Assembly: GCA_016717305.1 (NCBI GenBank)
Contig: JADKFY010000003.1
Coordinates: forward strand, 248,001 to 312,000
Source of the DNA: Flavobacteriales bacterium
GTDB taxonomy: Bacteria > Bacteroidota > Bacteroidia > Flavobacteriales_F > PHOS-HE28
Direction of reading: 5' to 3'
DNA length: 64,000 nucleotides
How positions within the stretch are numbered: the stretch's first letter is position 1; every line of letters begins with the position of its first letter. Below are positions 36,572 to 45,400 of the stretch, in pieces. The notes beneath the pieces are model-generated. The model was not told the origin of the DNA and ran no database searches. It saw nothing but the letters and a program-made list of their open reading frames with translations. Made by a program: the position numbers and the translations under genes.

Positions 36572-37000
36572 ATGGCTCTAAAGGTGACGAATAAGATCAA
36601 CGCAGGGTTCAACCTCAGCAGCATGACGGACATCGTCTTCTTGCTGTTGATCTTTTTCGTGATCGTAAGCACCATGGTAAGCCCCTTTGCTTTGCCTGTG
36701 GACCTGCCAAAGGGAAGGACCACGGCCAGCAAGGACAAGCCGAAAGTGGCGCTTCGGTTGGAAAGCTCCGAAGTAGTGAAATTGAATGGCGCTACCATTC
36801 CGCTGTTAGGCATAGAAACCGCACTGGTGGCGGAAATGGCCAAGCACACGATGACCGATGCGATCATCTTGCACGTTGCACAAGATGTCCCCACCGGAGA
36901 CATGGTGACCGTATTGGATATTGCTAAGCGCTACAAATGGCGCATTGTCCTTGCATCGGCTCCCACCCCACCGGGTGAAATGAACAACAAAGCGCCATGA
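36572..37000 (+). CDS. exbD: ExbD/TolR family biopolymer transport protein (second copy)
   Basis: A 142-residue paralogue of the preceding protein, with the same topology: one helix (MTDIVFLLLIFFVIVSTMVS) with the conserved aspartate, then a periplasmic domain that diverges from the first copy. It starts one base after the stop of the first exbD. The stop overlaps the tonB start (ATGA at 36997). Confidence 0.93.
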   Translation: MALKVTNKINAGFNLSSMTDIVFLLLIFFVIVSTMVSPFALPVDLPKGRTTASKDKPKVALRLESSEVVKLNGATIPLLGIETALVAEMAKHTMTDAIILHVAQDVPTGDMVTVLDIAKRYKWRIVLASAPTPPGEMNNKAP

Positions 37001-37776
37001 CCGGGGCGATGGAACAAGCACAACGTAAGGATCGCACCACAGGTGTTATCACCACCGTGGTGTTCCATGTACTCTTGCTGATCCTCTTCCTGTTCATCGG
37101 GTTGAAACACTTCGACCCACCACTGCCCGAGGAAAGCGTCGAGATCGCCATGGCGGACTATGGCACCACCGATGATGGCGGTGGCGACACACCAAAACCG
37201 GACCCCGGCGAGCAGTCAGCAACACCCGTTCCTACACCAGCGGACCCAGAGGAAGTGGCCACCGATGATGCCAGTGAGGTGGAGGTGGTGAAGCCGAAGG
37301 AGCCCAAAAAGCCGAAGCCGAAGCCTGATCCGAATCCCAAGCCGGTAAAGCCCAAGGAACCCACGATCGACAATCGGCTGAACGAAGCGATCAACAATTG
37401 GAACAAGCCCGGTAGTGCTCCTGCGGATGGCCCCAGCGCCAAGCCTGGCGATCCCGGATCGCCCGATGGCAAGCCAGGTGGTCTTGGACAGTTCCGGGGC
37501 GAGGGTTGGGAGATACGGGGAAGCGGTCGTGGTCTTGCACGTGGTCCGGACCTTTCCGAGAAACCCCAATTGCAGAACCCTACTTGGGTGGAGGTAAAGG
37601 TGATCGTGGACCGTGCAGGCACTGTTATCCGTGTTTCGATATCCGGAACGGGCACTCCCGATGTGGCCATTCAGAACGTGGCACTGCGCGCTGCGAAGAC
37701 GTGCAAATTTGTCGGCCTACCAGACGGTCCACCGGAGCAAGCCCATTACATAAAGCTGAAGTTCTTCCCAGGGTGA
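36997..37776 (+). CDS. tonB: TonB-like energy transducer
   Basis: A 259-residue protein with a single N-terminal helix (VITTVVFHVLLLILFLFIGL), a long Pro/Lys/Asp-rich periplasm-spanning region with KPKPKPDPNPKPVKPKEP, and a C-terminal domain (TWVEVKVIVDRAGTVIRVSI) like the TonB/TolA C-terminal fold. It would transmit the ExbB/ExbD motor force to outer-membrane receptors. The ATG overlaps the stop of the second exbD. The absence of the usual YP motif near the C-terminus leaves TolA-like use possible. Confidence 0.88.
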   Translation: MTGAMEQAQRKDRTTGVITTVVFHVLLLILFLFIGLKHFDPPLPEESVEIAMADYGTTDDGGGDTPKPDPGEQSATPVPTPADPEEVATDDASEVEVVKPKEPKKPKPKPDPNPKPVKPKEPTIDNRLNEAINNWNKPGSAPADGPSAKPGDPGSPDGKPGGLGQFRGEGWEIRGSGRGLARGPDLSEKPQLQNPTWVEVKVIVDRAGTVIRVSISGTGTPDVAIQNVALRAAKTCKFVGLPDGPPEQAHYIKLKFFPG

Positions 37777-37779
37777 ACC

Positions 37780-38997
37780 ATGGACTATGCGGCAACGCTG
37801 ACGTATCTGTACGCGCAGCTACCCATGTTCCAGCGCGTTGGTAAAGCTGCGTACAAAGCCGATCTCGCCAATACCCACGTGCTCATGGAGCTCTTGGGCC
37901 ATCCTGAAAAAGGGTTACGCTGCATCCATGTTGCGGGCACCAATGGAAAGGGCAGTACGAGCCATTTGTTGGCCAGTGTGCTCCAAGAAGCCGGTTACAA
38001 AGTGGGCTTGCACACCTCGCCCCATCTGAAGGACCTGCGCGAACGGTTCAGGATCAACGGCGCAATGATACCGCAGTCGACGTTGGTCCGTTTCGTGGCG
38101 GAGAACCGAAACGCCTTCGAGCCGGTGAAAGCTTCCTTCTTCGAATGGGGCGTTGGCTTGGCATTGTGGTGGTTCCGTGAAGAAAAAGTGGACATCGCCG
38201 TGATCGAGACCGGCATGGGCGGTCGCTTGGACAGCACGAACGTGATAACCCCTGAAGTCTGTGTAATCACCAACATCGGTTGGGACCATATGGACTTTCT
38301 TGGCAAAACCCTGGAACAGATCGCTAAAGAGAAGGCCGGGATCATCAAAGACGGTGTTCCGGTTGTGATCGGTGAAGCCAACGAGGAGGTAGCAGCTGTG
38401 TTCCGGGTGAAGGCAAACTCCCTGAACGCACCCATCACTTTCGTGGACCAAGAGGCGGCACTCCCCTATCCTTCGGCCTTGCTCGGTGGCCACCAGGAAA
38501 AGAATGCACGCACGACATTGGTCGCCTTGGAACAATTGGAAAGGAAGGGCTGGTCCGTTTCGCGGGAGGCCATTCAACACGGACTCCAAAAGGTTGCAAG
38601 GAACACCGGTTTCCTCGGTCGTTGGCAAGTGCTATCGACCCACCCGTTGGTGATCGCCGATGTAGCCCACAACGTGGATGGAATGCGCGTGGTGAAGAAA
38701 ATGTTGACAGAAACCCCGTACAGCAACCTCCACATGGTATTCGGCATTGTCAACGACAAGGACCCGAACCCGGTCTTGGCAGAAATGCCCAAAAAGGCGA
38801 CCTATTACTTCTGTAAAGCGGACATACCCCGAGGACTTGATGCTTTGGAATTGCAGGTGAGAGCGAAGGCACATGGCCTAGCTGGGGACAGCTACCCATC
38901 GGTACAGGCCGCGTTCGTAGCGGCACGGACGCATGCGGGGCAAAATGACCTGGTCTTGATCACAGGCAGTGTTTTCGTTGTAGCGGAGGTGATCTGA
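37780..38997 (+). CDS. folC: Folylpolyglutamate synthase / dihydrofolate synthase
   Basis: A 405-residue Mur-ligase-like enzyme that adds glutamate to folates. The ATP loop VAGTNGKGSTSHLLASVLQE begins at about residue 51. Further signatures are VAIVETGMGGRLDSTN-like text (DIAVIETGMGGRLDSTNVI) and the histidine-aspartate pair in ADVAHNVDGM. It begins three bases after tonB and is probably cotranscribed with the energy-transducing cluster, with no evident functional tie. The tRNA operon promoter follows the stop. Confidence 0.97.
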   Translation: MDYAATLTYLYAQLPMFQRVGKAAYKADLANTHVLMELLGHPEKGLRCIHVAGTNGKGSTSHLLASVLQEAGYKVGLHTSPHLKDLRERFRINGAMIPQSTLVRFVAENRNAFEPVKASFFEWGVGLALWWFREEKVDIAVIETGMGGRLDSTNVITPEVCVITNIGWDHMDFLGKTLEQIAKEKAGIIKDGVPVVIGEANEEVAAVFRVKANSLNAPITFVDQEAALPYPSALLGGHQEKNARTTLVALEQLERKGWSVSREAIQHGLQKVARNTGFLGRWQVLSTHPLVIADVAHNVDGMRVVKKMLTETPYSNLHMVFGIVNDKDPNPVLAEMPKKATYYFCKADIPRGLDALELQVRAKAHGLAGDSYPSVQAAFVAARTHAGQNDLVLITGSVFVVAEVI

Positions 38998-39005
38998 ACA
39001 ACTCC

Positions 39006-39013
39006 TATATTTG
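39006..39013 (+). promoter_or_regulatory. Bacteroidota -7 promoter motif for tRNA-Val operon
   Basis: TATATTTG followed by CG is an exact consensus match, 45 bases before the first tRNA. Confidence 0.65.
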
Positions 39014-39058
39014 CGCCCCTTTCGGACGAGAAGTTCAAGTTCGAGAGAAATTGTTGAA

Positions 39059-39133
39059 GGAGGCATAGCTCAGCTGGTTTAGAGCATCTGCCTTACAAGC
39101 AGAGGGTCGCTGGTTCGAATCCGGCTGCCTCCA
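39059..39133 (+). tRNA. tRNA-Val (anticodon TAC)
   Basis: A 75-base cloverleaf: acceptor GGAGGCA/TGCCTCC, D-arm GCTC...GAGC, anticodon stem TCTGC/GCAGA with loop CTTACAA (anticodon TAC), T-arm GCTGG TTCGAAT CCGGC, discriminator A. The CCA end is not encoded. Confidence 0.96.
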
Positions 39134-39178
39134 CAAAGGCCGAGCAGTGCAGCAATGCGCTTCTCGGTCTTCTTTCTT

Positions 39179-39253
39179 GGGATGTTAGCTCAGCTGGTTT
39201 AGAGCGCATGCTTCACACGCATGAGGTCGATGGTTCGAATCCATTACGTCCCA
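39179..39253 (+). tRNA. tRNA-Val (anticodon CAC)
   Basis: A 75-base cloverleaf: acceptor GGGATGT/ACGTCCC with one T-G wobble, D-arm GCTC...GAGC, anticodon stem CATGC/GCATG with loop TTCACAC (anticodon CAC), T-arm GATGG TTCGAAT CCATT (one wobble), discriminator A. CCA is not encoded. It is 45 bases after the first tRNA-Val. Confidence 0.93.
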
Positions 39254-39254
39254 C

Positions 39255-39332
39255 TTAGCTCAGCTGTTTTAGAGAGTCCCGAACCAACTTCAGGAGGAAC
39301 GGGAAGATCGATGGTGGATCCATTACCTCCCA
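39255..39332 (+). pseudogene. Decayed tRNA-Val copy
   Basis: This stretch copies the D-arm (TTAGCTCAGCTG-TTTTAGAG) and the 3' half (GATCGATGG...CCATTAC-TCCCA) of the preceding tRNA-Val(CAC), but lacks the 5' acceptor strand, has a damaged T-loop (TGGAT instead of TTCGAAT), and has an enlarged anticodon arm of TCCCG/CGGGA around an 18-base loop. It is flanked by copies of TCCCACTTAGC at 39249 and 39328. It cannot fold into a working tRNA. Confidence 0.8.
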
Positions 39333-39334
39333 CT

Positions 39335-39366
39335 TAGCCCTAACGGATAGTTGGGGCTATTTCCGT
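39335..39366 (+). terminator. Terminator of the tRNA operon
   Basis: TAGCCCTAAC (39335-39344) pairs with GTTGGGGCTA (39350-39359), ten pairs with one wobble, loop GGATA, followed by TTTCCGTT. Confidence 0.65.
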
Positions 39367-39717
39367 TCATGACCCAAAACCATTCTGGTATTGGGAGAAC
39401 TAATTCTCCGGTCCAGATGCGTCGTAGCAAGCCCAACTGAAAGCACAGGCTGCCCAAATGGCTGAACTGTAGTCAAATTGGCAATTGTCCATGTGCGCTC
39501 CTGAAATAGACAGGAACCAATAGCGCAAAACCCACACCATCAGGCCGTTGCCTCCTCTCAGTCGAGTTAAACAATGTGAAGAATAGAGCAGTAACATACC
39601 ATGCTCCGAACTAAGCACGGTCTTTGACCGTTGATGATTTGTAAGGAACCGAAGCTCGGGTAGACTACGAGAACGGTGAGAAACTAGAGGAACTACTCAC
39701 AAAATGCTTCAATAGAG
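39367..39717. other. Gene-free stretch downstream of tRNAs
   Basis: No ORF here looks real. A 72-codon minus-strand frame at 39400-39618 is rich in Cys, Trp and Ser with no family resemblance. The sequence looks less GC-rich than its surroundings and may be the upstream part of a small acquired segment. Confidence 0.4.
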
Positions 39718-39879
39718 ATGTCTAGAAGGAAAAAAGCCCTTATCCTTACCCGCCCGGTGAAGGAAGGGATCAAGGAGATCAAGGTCCGTTTGGACGCCAG
39801 GACAATTATTACGCTCGCCAGCAAGAAAGCTTTGGATTTCTGGCGGACGCGCTACCCAAAATTGGAGGTAATCGGTTGA
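39718..39879 (+). CDS. Small basic protein, 53 residues, first of tandem pair
   Basis: A short ORF (ATG 39718, TGA 39877-39879) whose coding status is supported by its neighbour: the next ORF has the same length, aligns without gaps, and matches at 37 of 53 positions, with most DNA changes conservative. The core KEIKVRLDARTIIT is identical in both. Both begin with a basic cluster (MSRRKKALIL here) followed by RP, and end WxxRYPKLxVI. The protein is strongly basic, has no membrane segment or signal, and could bind nucleic acid or ribosome, but no function can be given. It lies in a gene-poor kilobase after the tRNA-Val operon and has no obvious partner gene other than its twin. Confidence 0.72.
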   Translation: MSRRKKALILTRPVKEGIKEIKVRLDARTIITLASKKALDFWRTRYPKLEVIG

Positions 39880-39907
39880 TCATCTTTTAGACCAGAAAAA
39901 CAACGAA

Positions 39908-40069
39908 ATGCCACGTAAGAAGCCTGCACTCATTCTGGAACGCCCCATTAAGCCCGGTGTAAAGGAGATCAAGGTCCGTTTGGATGCCCGTACGATCATC
40001 ACCGTTTCAAGCCAAAAGGCTTTGGCCGCTTGGAAACTACGCTATCCGAAACTTCAGGTGATCAACTGA
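39908..40069 (+). CDS. Small basic protein, 53 residues, second of tandem pair
   Basis: ATG 39908 to TGA 40067-40069, 28 bases after its twin. The start reads MPRKKPALIL. It shares KEIKVRLDARTIIT and RYPKLQVI with the first copy. A sequence AGAAAAACAACGAAATG precedes the start, adenine-rich as is common before Bacteroidota start codons. Identical length with no gaps and about 70 percent identity point to a selected duplicate rather than chance ORFs. No domain is recognised. Confidence 0.75.
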   Translation: MPRKKPALILERPIKPGVKEIKVRLDARTIITVSSQKALAAWKLRYPKLQVIN

Positions 40070-40408
40070 TCACTAAATAGGGAGTTGTGTTCCGTGACCC
40101 GTACGATCCGGTTCATCCGTACCGAAGCAGCTCTCATGGGTTCAAACATTTTTTTTCTGAAGGCATTATAGCTTTTGGAAGAGGATCCATAACGCTCGTT
40201 GTGGGTCGAGCGGATCATTAGATCTCGATCGGAGGCATTTCACCTCTTACGGTGAGTTTCCGTTAGAGTGGATCATGTCGGCTAATTGGAATGACCCAGA
40301 GGGCGACGGAGTAGATCCATCCACAGTAAAGATTCTTTAGGCTCTGGAGCAAACATGAGCCTGTTGATCCAACCGCTCGGAAACCCTTTTTCCCACGGCG
40401 CGAAGTTC
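40070..40408. other. Gene-free stretch before the methyltransferase
   Basis: No convincing ORF. It contains an eight-base T-run near 40150 and several GGATCAT-type words but no clear hairpin or repeat that I can define. Confidence 0.35.
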
Positions 40409-40416
40409 TATTTTTG
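40409..40416 (+). promoter_or_regulatory. Bacteroidota -7 promoter motif for methyltransferase
   Basis: TATTTTTG matches TAnnTTTG and lies 35 bases before ATG 40452. Confidence 0.5.
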
Positions 40417-40451
40417 TCCGCACTTCCAAGGAGAAAGGCACAGTCTACCCC

Positions 40452-41240
40452 ATGAGCGACCAGCTGCGCCAGATCACCAGTTATTTAGGCCATTTGGTAA
40501 AGGCTCGAACGCGGCATGGGGTGCACAGTCCGTTCGTATATGAACTTACCTCACAAGTACTTCGTCCGGGAAAGTCGATCCCTGAATTCGATGAGATCGA
40601 GGCGTTGCGTGAGGACCTGCTATTCAGTGAGCAAACGATCAGGGTGAACGACTTGGGTGCGGGGTCACATGTGTTCGACCTACCCGTGCGTCGTGTGGCG
40701 GATGTGGCCCGCACGGCTTTGAAATCGCCCCAACAGGCCCAATTGCTTTTCCGCTTGGCTCGTTATTTCAAGGTGAAGAACGTTTTGGAACTGGGCACGT
40801 CCTTCGGCATATCGACGCTTTACATGGCATTGGGCGCCGACGAAGGATCGGTCCATACCATTGAAGGTTGCCCACAGACAATGCGGATCGCTCGGCATCA
40901 TTTCGACCACATGAAGCAAGAGAACATCATACCCATACTGGGAAGTTTCCGCACGCGATTGCCAGAGACATTGCAGCAATTGGACTCGTTGGACCTTGTC
41001 TTCGTGGACGGCTTTCATGCAATGGAACCCACCCTGGACCATTTTGAACAGTGCTTGACGAAATCACACAACGACACCGTCTTCGTCTTCGACGACATCC
41101 ATTGGAGCAGAGGAATGGAGCAGGCGTGGGAGGCTGTAAAATCACATGATAAGGTATCGGTGACCATCGATCTGTACAATATGGGCCTTGCATTCCTGCG
41201 GAAAGAGCAGGCGAAGGAACACTTCACGCTGCGTTATTGA
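40452..41240 (+). CDS. Class I SAM-dependent methyltransferase (O-methyltransferase-like)
   Basis: A 262-residue protein with motifs of the catechol-type O-methyltransferases: VLELGTSFGISTLYMALG (SAM-binding loop, about residues 110-127), VHTIEGCPQTMRIARHHF, and DLVFVDGFHAMEPTLDHF with a later metal-like DDIHWSRGM. The first 100 residues are helical and specific to Bacteroidota homologues. Substrate unknown. ATG 40452 is used; an overlapping frame at 40355 is a shadow. The next gene starts 39 bases later. Confidence 0.88.
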   Translation: MSDQLRQITSYLGHLVKARTRHGVHSPFVYELTSQVLRPGKSIPEFDEIEALREDLLFSEQTIRVNDLGAGSHVFDLPVRRVADVARTALKSPQQAQLLFRLARYFKVKNVLELGTSFGISTLYMALGADEGSVHTIEGCPQTMRIARHHFDHMKQENIIPILGSFRTRLPETLQQLDSLDLVFVDGFHAMEPTLDHFEQCLTKSHNDTVFVFDDIHWSRGMEQAWEAVKSHDKVSVTIDLYNMGLAFLRKEQAKEHFTLRY

Positions 41241-41279
41241 GATCGTGCCGGGTTCCGTGGTGATCCCGAACTTTGTACC

Positions 41280-41831
41280 ATGAAGATCTACACCCGCACT
41301 GGCGACAAAGGCCAGACCGGTTTGTTGGGCGGCACCCGCGTTGCAAAGAACAGTTTACGAATAGAGGCATACGGAACGGTCGATGAACTGAACAGCCACA
41401 TCGGGTTGTTGCGTGATCAGGCCGACGGATCCCTTGATGAGGAATTGATCCCGATACAAGAGGTCCTCTTCACATTGGGCTCCCGTTTGGCCAGCGGCAC
41501 GGATGAGCAGGCCGAGAAATTCAGGGTGCCCGCTGTAACGGAACAACACGTGGCCAACTTGGAGGAGTCCATGGACCGCATGGAGGCCGAGCTACCGGAA
41601 ATGCGCAACTTCATTCTTCCCGGTGGTCACTTGGCTTCGTCACAGGCGCATGTGTGCAGAACGGTATGCCGCAGGGCCGAAAGAATGGTCGTTCGGTTGG
41701 CAGCGGAGGAGGCTGTATCGGAGATCCTTGTGCGCTACCTGAACAGGCTCAGTGACCACCTTTTCGTGCTCGCCCGCAGCATCGCCCACCGCAATGGCGT
41801 GGCCGATACGCCTTGGAAGCCGCGTGCCTAG
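41280..41831 (+). CDS. Cob(I)yrinic acid a,c-diamide adenosyltransferase, PduO type
   Basis: A 183-residue ATP:cob(I)alamin adenosyltransferase that makes adenosylcobalamin. The family start IYTRTGDKGQTGLLGGTRV (residues 3-21) binds ATP, and the C-terminal CRRAERMVVRLA and NRLSDHLFVLAR complete the signature. The enzyme acts as a trimer in the cytoplasm. The motif GAACTTTG lies four bases before the ATG, suggesting a leaderless transcript. No other cobalamin gene is nearby, so it likely serves salvage. Confidence 0.95.
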   Translation: MKIYTRTGDKGQTGLLGGTRVAKNSLRIEAYGTVDELNSHIGLLRDQADGSLDEELIPIQEVLFTLGSRLASGTDEQAEKFRVPAVTEQHVANLEESMDRMEAELPEMRNFILPGGHLASSQAHVCRTVCRRAERMVVRLAAEEAVSEILVRYLNRLSDHLFVLARSIAHRNGVADTPWKPRA

Positions 41832-41881
41832 GGCGTTTGCGAGTGTTTGAAAAGTCGTTCCCATTCGCAACTTGAAGCACC

Positions 41882-41889
41882 TATATTTG
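41882..41889 (+). promoter_or_regulatory. Bacteroidota -7 promoter motif for DUF2795 gene
   Basis: TATATTTG followed by CG, an exact consensus match, 34 bases before ATG 41924. Confidence 0.6.
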
Positions 41890-41923
41890 CGGCCAATTTT
41901 ACAGACCCTAACAGGCCTACCGT

Positions 41924-42145
41924 ATGTATTGGACACTTGAACTGGCTTCGTACTTGGAAGATGCGCCTTGGCCCGCGACGAAAGATGAATTGATCGACTT
42001 CGCCATGCGTACCGGCGCTCCTTTGGAAGTGGTGGAGAACTTGCAGGGCATTGAGGACGATGAGGAGATCTTCGAGACCATTGAGGACATCTGGCCCGAT
42101 TACCCGTCGAAGGAGGACTTCTTCTTCAACGAGGACGAGTACTGA
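41924..42145 (+). CDS. DUF2795 domain protein
   Basis: A 73-residue acidic protein (MYWTLELASYLEDAPWPATK, then DELIDFAMRTGAP and a Glu/Asp-rich tail ending FFFNEDEY). It matches the DUF2795 family, short alpha-helical proteins conserved as single genes in Bacteroidota, with no known function. It has its own promoter motif and its own intrinsic terminator, so it is a separate transcription unit. Confidence 0.9.
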   Translation: MYWTLELASYLEDAPWPATKDELIDFAMRTGAPLEVVENLQGIEDDEEIFETIEDIWPDYPSKEDFFFNEDEY

Positions 42146-42168
42146 GCCTCAGAAATTGAACAGCCTTT

Positions 42169-42213
42169 GCCCCGGCCACCCGATCATAACGAGAAGGGCC
42201 GGGGCTTTTGTTT
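42169..42213 (+). terminator. Intrinsic terminator after DUF2795 gene
   Basis: GCCCCGGCC (42169-42177) pairs perfectly with GGCCGGGGC (42197-42205) around a 19-base loop, followed by TTTTGTTT. Confidence 0.85.
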
Positions 42214-42333
42214 GAGGTGTTTATGGGTGCACACCCACCCGGCACATGATCGAATGCAACCCGATCTTCGCCTACCTACTGTCTCCTTGTCAGCATTGCG
42301 AACGCGGCAGGATATCTGCTGAACGCACCGCCT

Positions 42334-42391
42334 TACCTTTGCAACCTTGAACTAATTCCGGAACTGCTTGGTCAGCCGACCCATTGGTCGG
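42334..42391 (+). promoter_or_regulatory. secA promoter motif and leader hairpin
   Basis: TACCTTTG at 42334-42341 matches the -7 consensus and gives a leader of about 100 bases. Within the leader a hairpin CCGACC/GGTCGG with a CATT loop lies at 42376-42391. No secM-like arrest peptide is visible. The rest of 42214-42446 holds no gene. Confidence 0.5.
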
Positions 42392-42446
42392 ATCACCTAT
42401 CCAACAACACAGCTCGTTCCACTTCCATCTTCGACCCCACAGCACC

Positions 42447-45400
42447 ATGATCGGTTCCCTTACCAAGGCATTCAAGAAAGTATTCGGCGACAAGGCCGAT
42501 CGCGACCTCAAGGAAATAATGCCCTTGGTGGAACTGACGAAAGCGGAGTTTGCGAAACTTTCCAATTTGAGCAATGATGGACTCCGCTCGCGCACCACGG
42601 ACCTGAAGGCACGGATCACCGAAGGCACCAAGGCCAACAGTGAAAAAGTAGAAGCCCTGCGCGCGGAGATCGAGGAACGTGCAGACATGCCGATCCATGA
42701 GCGCGAGACCCGGTATCAGGAGATCGACAAATTGGAAGAGGAGAGCGTGAAGCAGATGGAAACGACCCTGCTCGAGATCCTGCCCGAAGCATTTGCTGTT
42801 GTAAAAGAGACCGCACGTCGCTTCAAGGAGAATTCCGAAATGCGGGTAAAGGCCACCGATATGGACCGGTTGTTGGCCACAGAACGGCCGGATGAGATCC
42901 GCATTGAAGGAGATCAGGCCATTTGGAAGAACACCTGGAATGCAGGCGGGACACCGGTCACTTGGGACATGGTGCACTATGATGTGCAGTTGATCGGCGG
43001 CATTGCACTGCACAAGGGCAAGATCGCGGAGATGAGCACCGGTGAGGGGAAAACACTGGTGAGCACCCTGCCCGTTTACCTGAACGCTTTGACCGGAAGG
43101 GGTGTTCACTTGGTAACTGTGAACGACTACTTGGCCAAGCGGGATGCCGAATGGATGGGGCCGATCCATGAATTCCATGGCTTGCGTGTGGATTGCATAG
43201 ACAAGCATCAGCCCAATAGTCCGGAACGGCGCAAGGCCTATCTTGCGGATATCACCTACGGTACGAACAACGAATTCGGATTCGACTACCTGCGTGACAA
43301 CATGGCCCATGCGCCCAACGCATTGGTCCAGCGCAAACACCATTTCGCGATCGTTGACGAAGTAGACAGCGTATTGGTCGACGATGCGCGAACCCCTTTG
43401 ATCATCAGTGGTCCTACCCCGAAAGGCGACATTCACCAATTCGATGAGTACAAGCCACGTGTGGAAAGGCTTTATGCAGCCCAGCGGCAACTGGTGACGA
43501 AGCTGATCACAGAGGCGAAGGAGAATTTGAAAGGACTTTCGGATGGTACCGCCACCAAGGAGCAATTGGAAAAAGGTGGTTTGGCACTACTGCGCGCATA
43601 CCGCGGTCTACCGAAGAACAATGCGTTGATCAAATTCCTGAGCGAACCCGGGGTCCGTGCCCAACAGCAGAAAGTGGAGAACCACTACATGCAGGACCAA
43701 AGCAAGGAAATGCCGAAGGTGGATGCTGAACTGTACTTCACCATCGATGAGAAACAGCACGGCATCGAATTGATGGAAAAGGGTATTGACCTGATCAGCG
43801 GTGATGTGAACGATCCGGAATTCTTCATCATGCCCGATGTGGGCGGCAGCATTGCCGAGATCGAGAAGAGCGGAGCCGGGACCGAAGAAAAGGCCAAGCG
43901 AAAGGACGAGTTGTTGCGTGATTTCGGGATCAAGAGCGAACGCATCCACACGGTGAACCAATTGGTACGTGCTTATGCACTCTACGAAATGGACGTTGAG
44001 TATGTAGTGATGGATGGCAAGGTGAAGATCGTGGACGAGCAAACGGGTCGTATCCTGGAAGGAAGGCGCTACAGTGATGGCCTGCACCAAGCGATCGAGA
44101 GCAAGGAAAAGGTAAAGGTTGAAGCCGCCACGCAGACCTATGCAACGGTGACCTTGCAGAATTACTTCCGAATGTACCACAAGCTGGCTGGTATGACCGG
44201 AACTGCGGAGACCGAAGCACAGGAACTGTGGGACATCTATAAATTGGATGTGGTGGTGATCCCCACCAACCGACCGATCGTTCGGAATGATGCGGAGGAT
44301 ATGGTCTTCAAGACCAAGCGCGAGAAATACAACGCGGTGATCGAGGAGATCGAGGCATTGAGCAAAGCTGGTCGTCCGGTACTTGTAGGTACCACCAGTG
44401 TGGAGGTGAGCGAGTTGATGAGCAAGATGTTGAAGATGCGTGGTGTCAAACACAACGTGCTCAACGCGAAACAGCACCAACGGGAGGCGGAGATCGTGGC
44501 CCAAGCAGGTTTCACCAGTGCGGTTACGATAGCCACGAACATGGCGGGTCGCGGAACGGACATCAAGCTGGGGGCCGGTGTGAAGGAAGCTGGTGGTCTG
44601 GCGATCATCGGTACCGAAAAGCATGATAGTCGCCGCGTGGATCGCCAGTTGCGCGGTCGTGCAGGTCGCCAGGGGGATCCGGGTTCGTCACAGTTCTACG
44701 TTTCTTTGGAAGATGACCTGATGCGCTTGTTCAACAGCGAACGGATCAGCAAATTGATGGACCGCTTGGGCTTGAAAGAGGGTGAGGTGATCCAGCACAG
44801 CATGGTAACGGCGAGCATAGAACGCGCGCAGAAAAAGGTTGAAGAGAACAACTTCGGCATACGGAAACGGTTGTTGGAGTATGATGATGTGATGAACAGC
44901 CAGCGCACGGTGATCTACAAGCGCAGGCACCACGCACTGTTCGGCGAACGGTTGAAGTTGGACATCCTCAACATGTACTATGACGTCTCTGCGAGTATCG
45001 CGAACGAATACCATGGCATTGGTGATTTCGAAGGCTTCCAATTGGAGCTCTTCCGGAAATTGGGCACCGAAAGTCCAGTGGATGCTGAAGGATTCAAATC
45101 GATAAAAACACCGGAATTGGTTGAGCAGGTCTATGAGGCTGCCATGAACGCTTATGTGCGCCACGGAAAACAGATCGGCGCACAGGCCATGCCGGTGATC
45201 ACCGACGTGTTCCTGAACCAAGGCCAACAGTACGAGAACATCGTGGTGCCGATCACCGACGGTATGAAGACCATGCAAGTGGTCACCAACCTGCAGAAGA
45301 CCTACAAGACACAGGGGCAGGAATTGATCGGCAATATTGAGAAGTACATCACGTTGGCGATCATCGACAACGAGTGGAAAGAGCATTTGCGTGAGATGGA

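Noticed and set aside
39400..39618. Minus-strand ORF of 72 codons in the post-tRNA gap
   Set aside because: Odd Cys/Trp-rich composition, no promoter motif, no paralogue.
42376..42391. Riboswitch or SecM-like control in the secA leader
   Set aside because: Only one six-base hairpin is visible; no conserved riboswitch core and no arrest peptide.
42393..44624. Long minus-strand ORFs (390 and 338 codons) opposite secA
   Set aside because: They lie entirely inside a clear secA frame and their translations have no domain-like pattern; they are codon-bias shadows.
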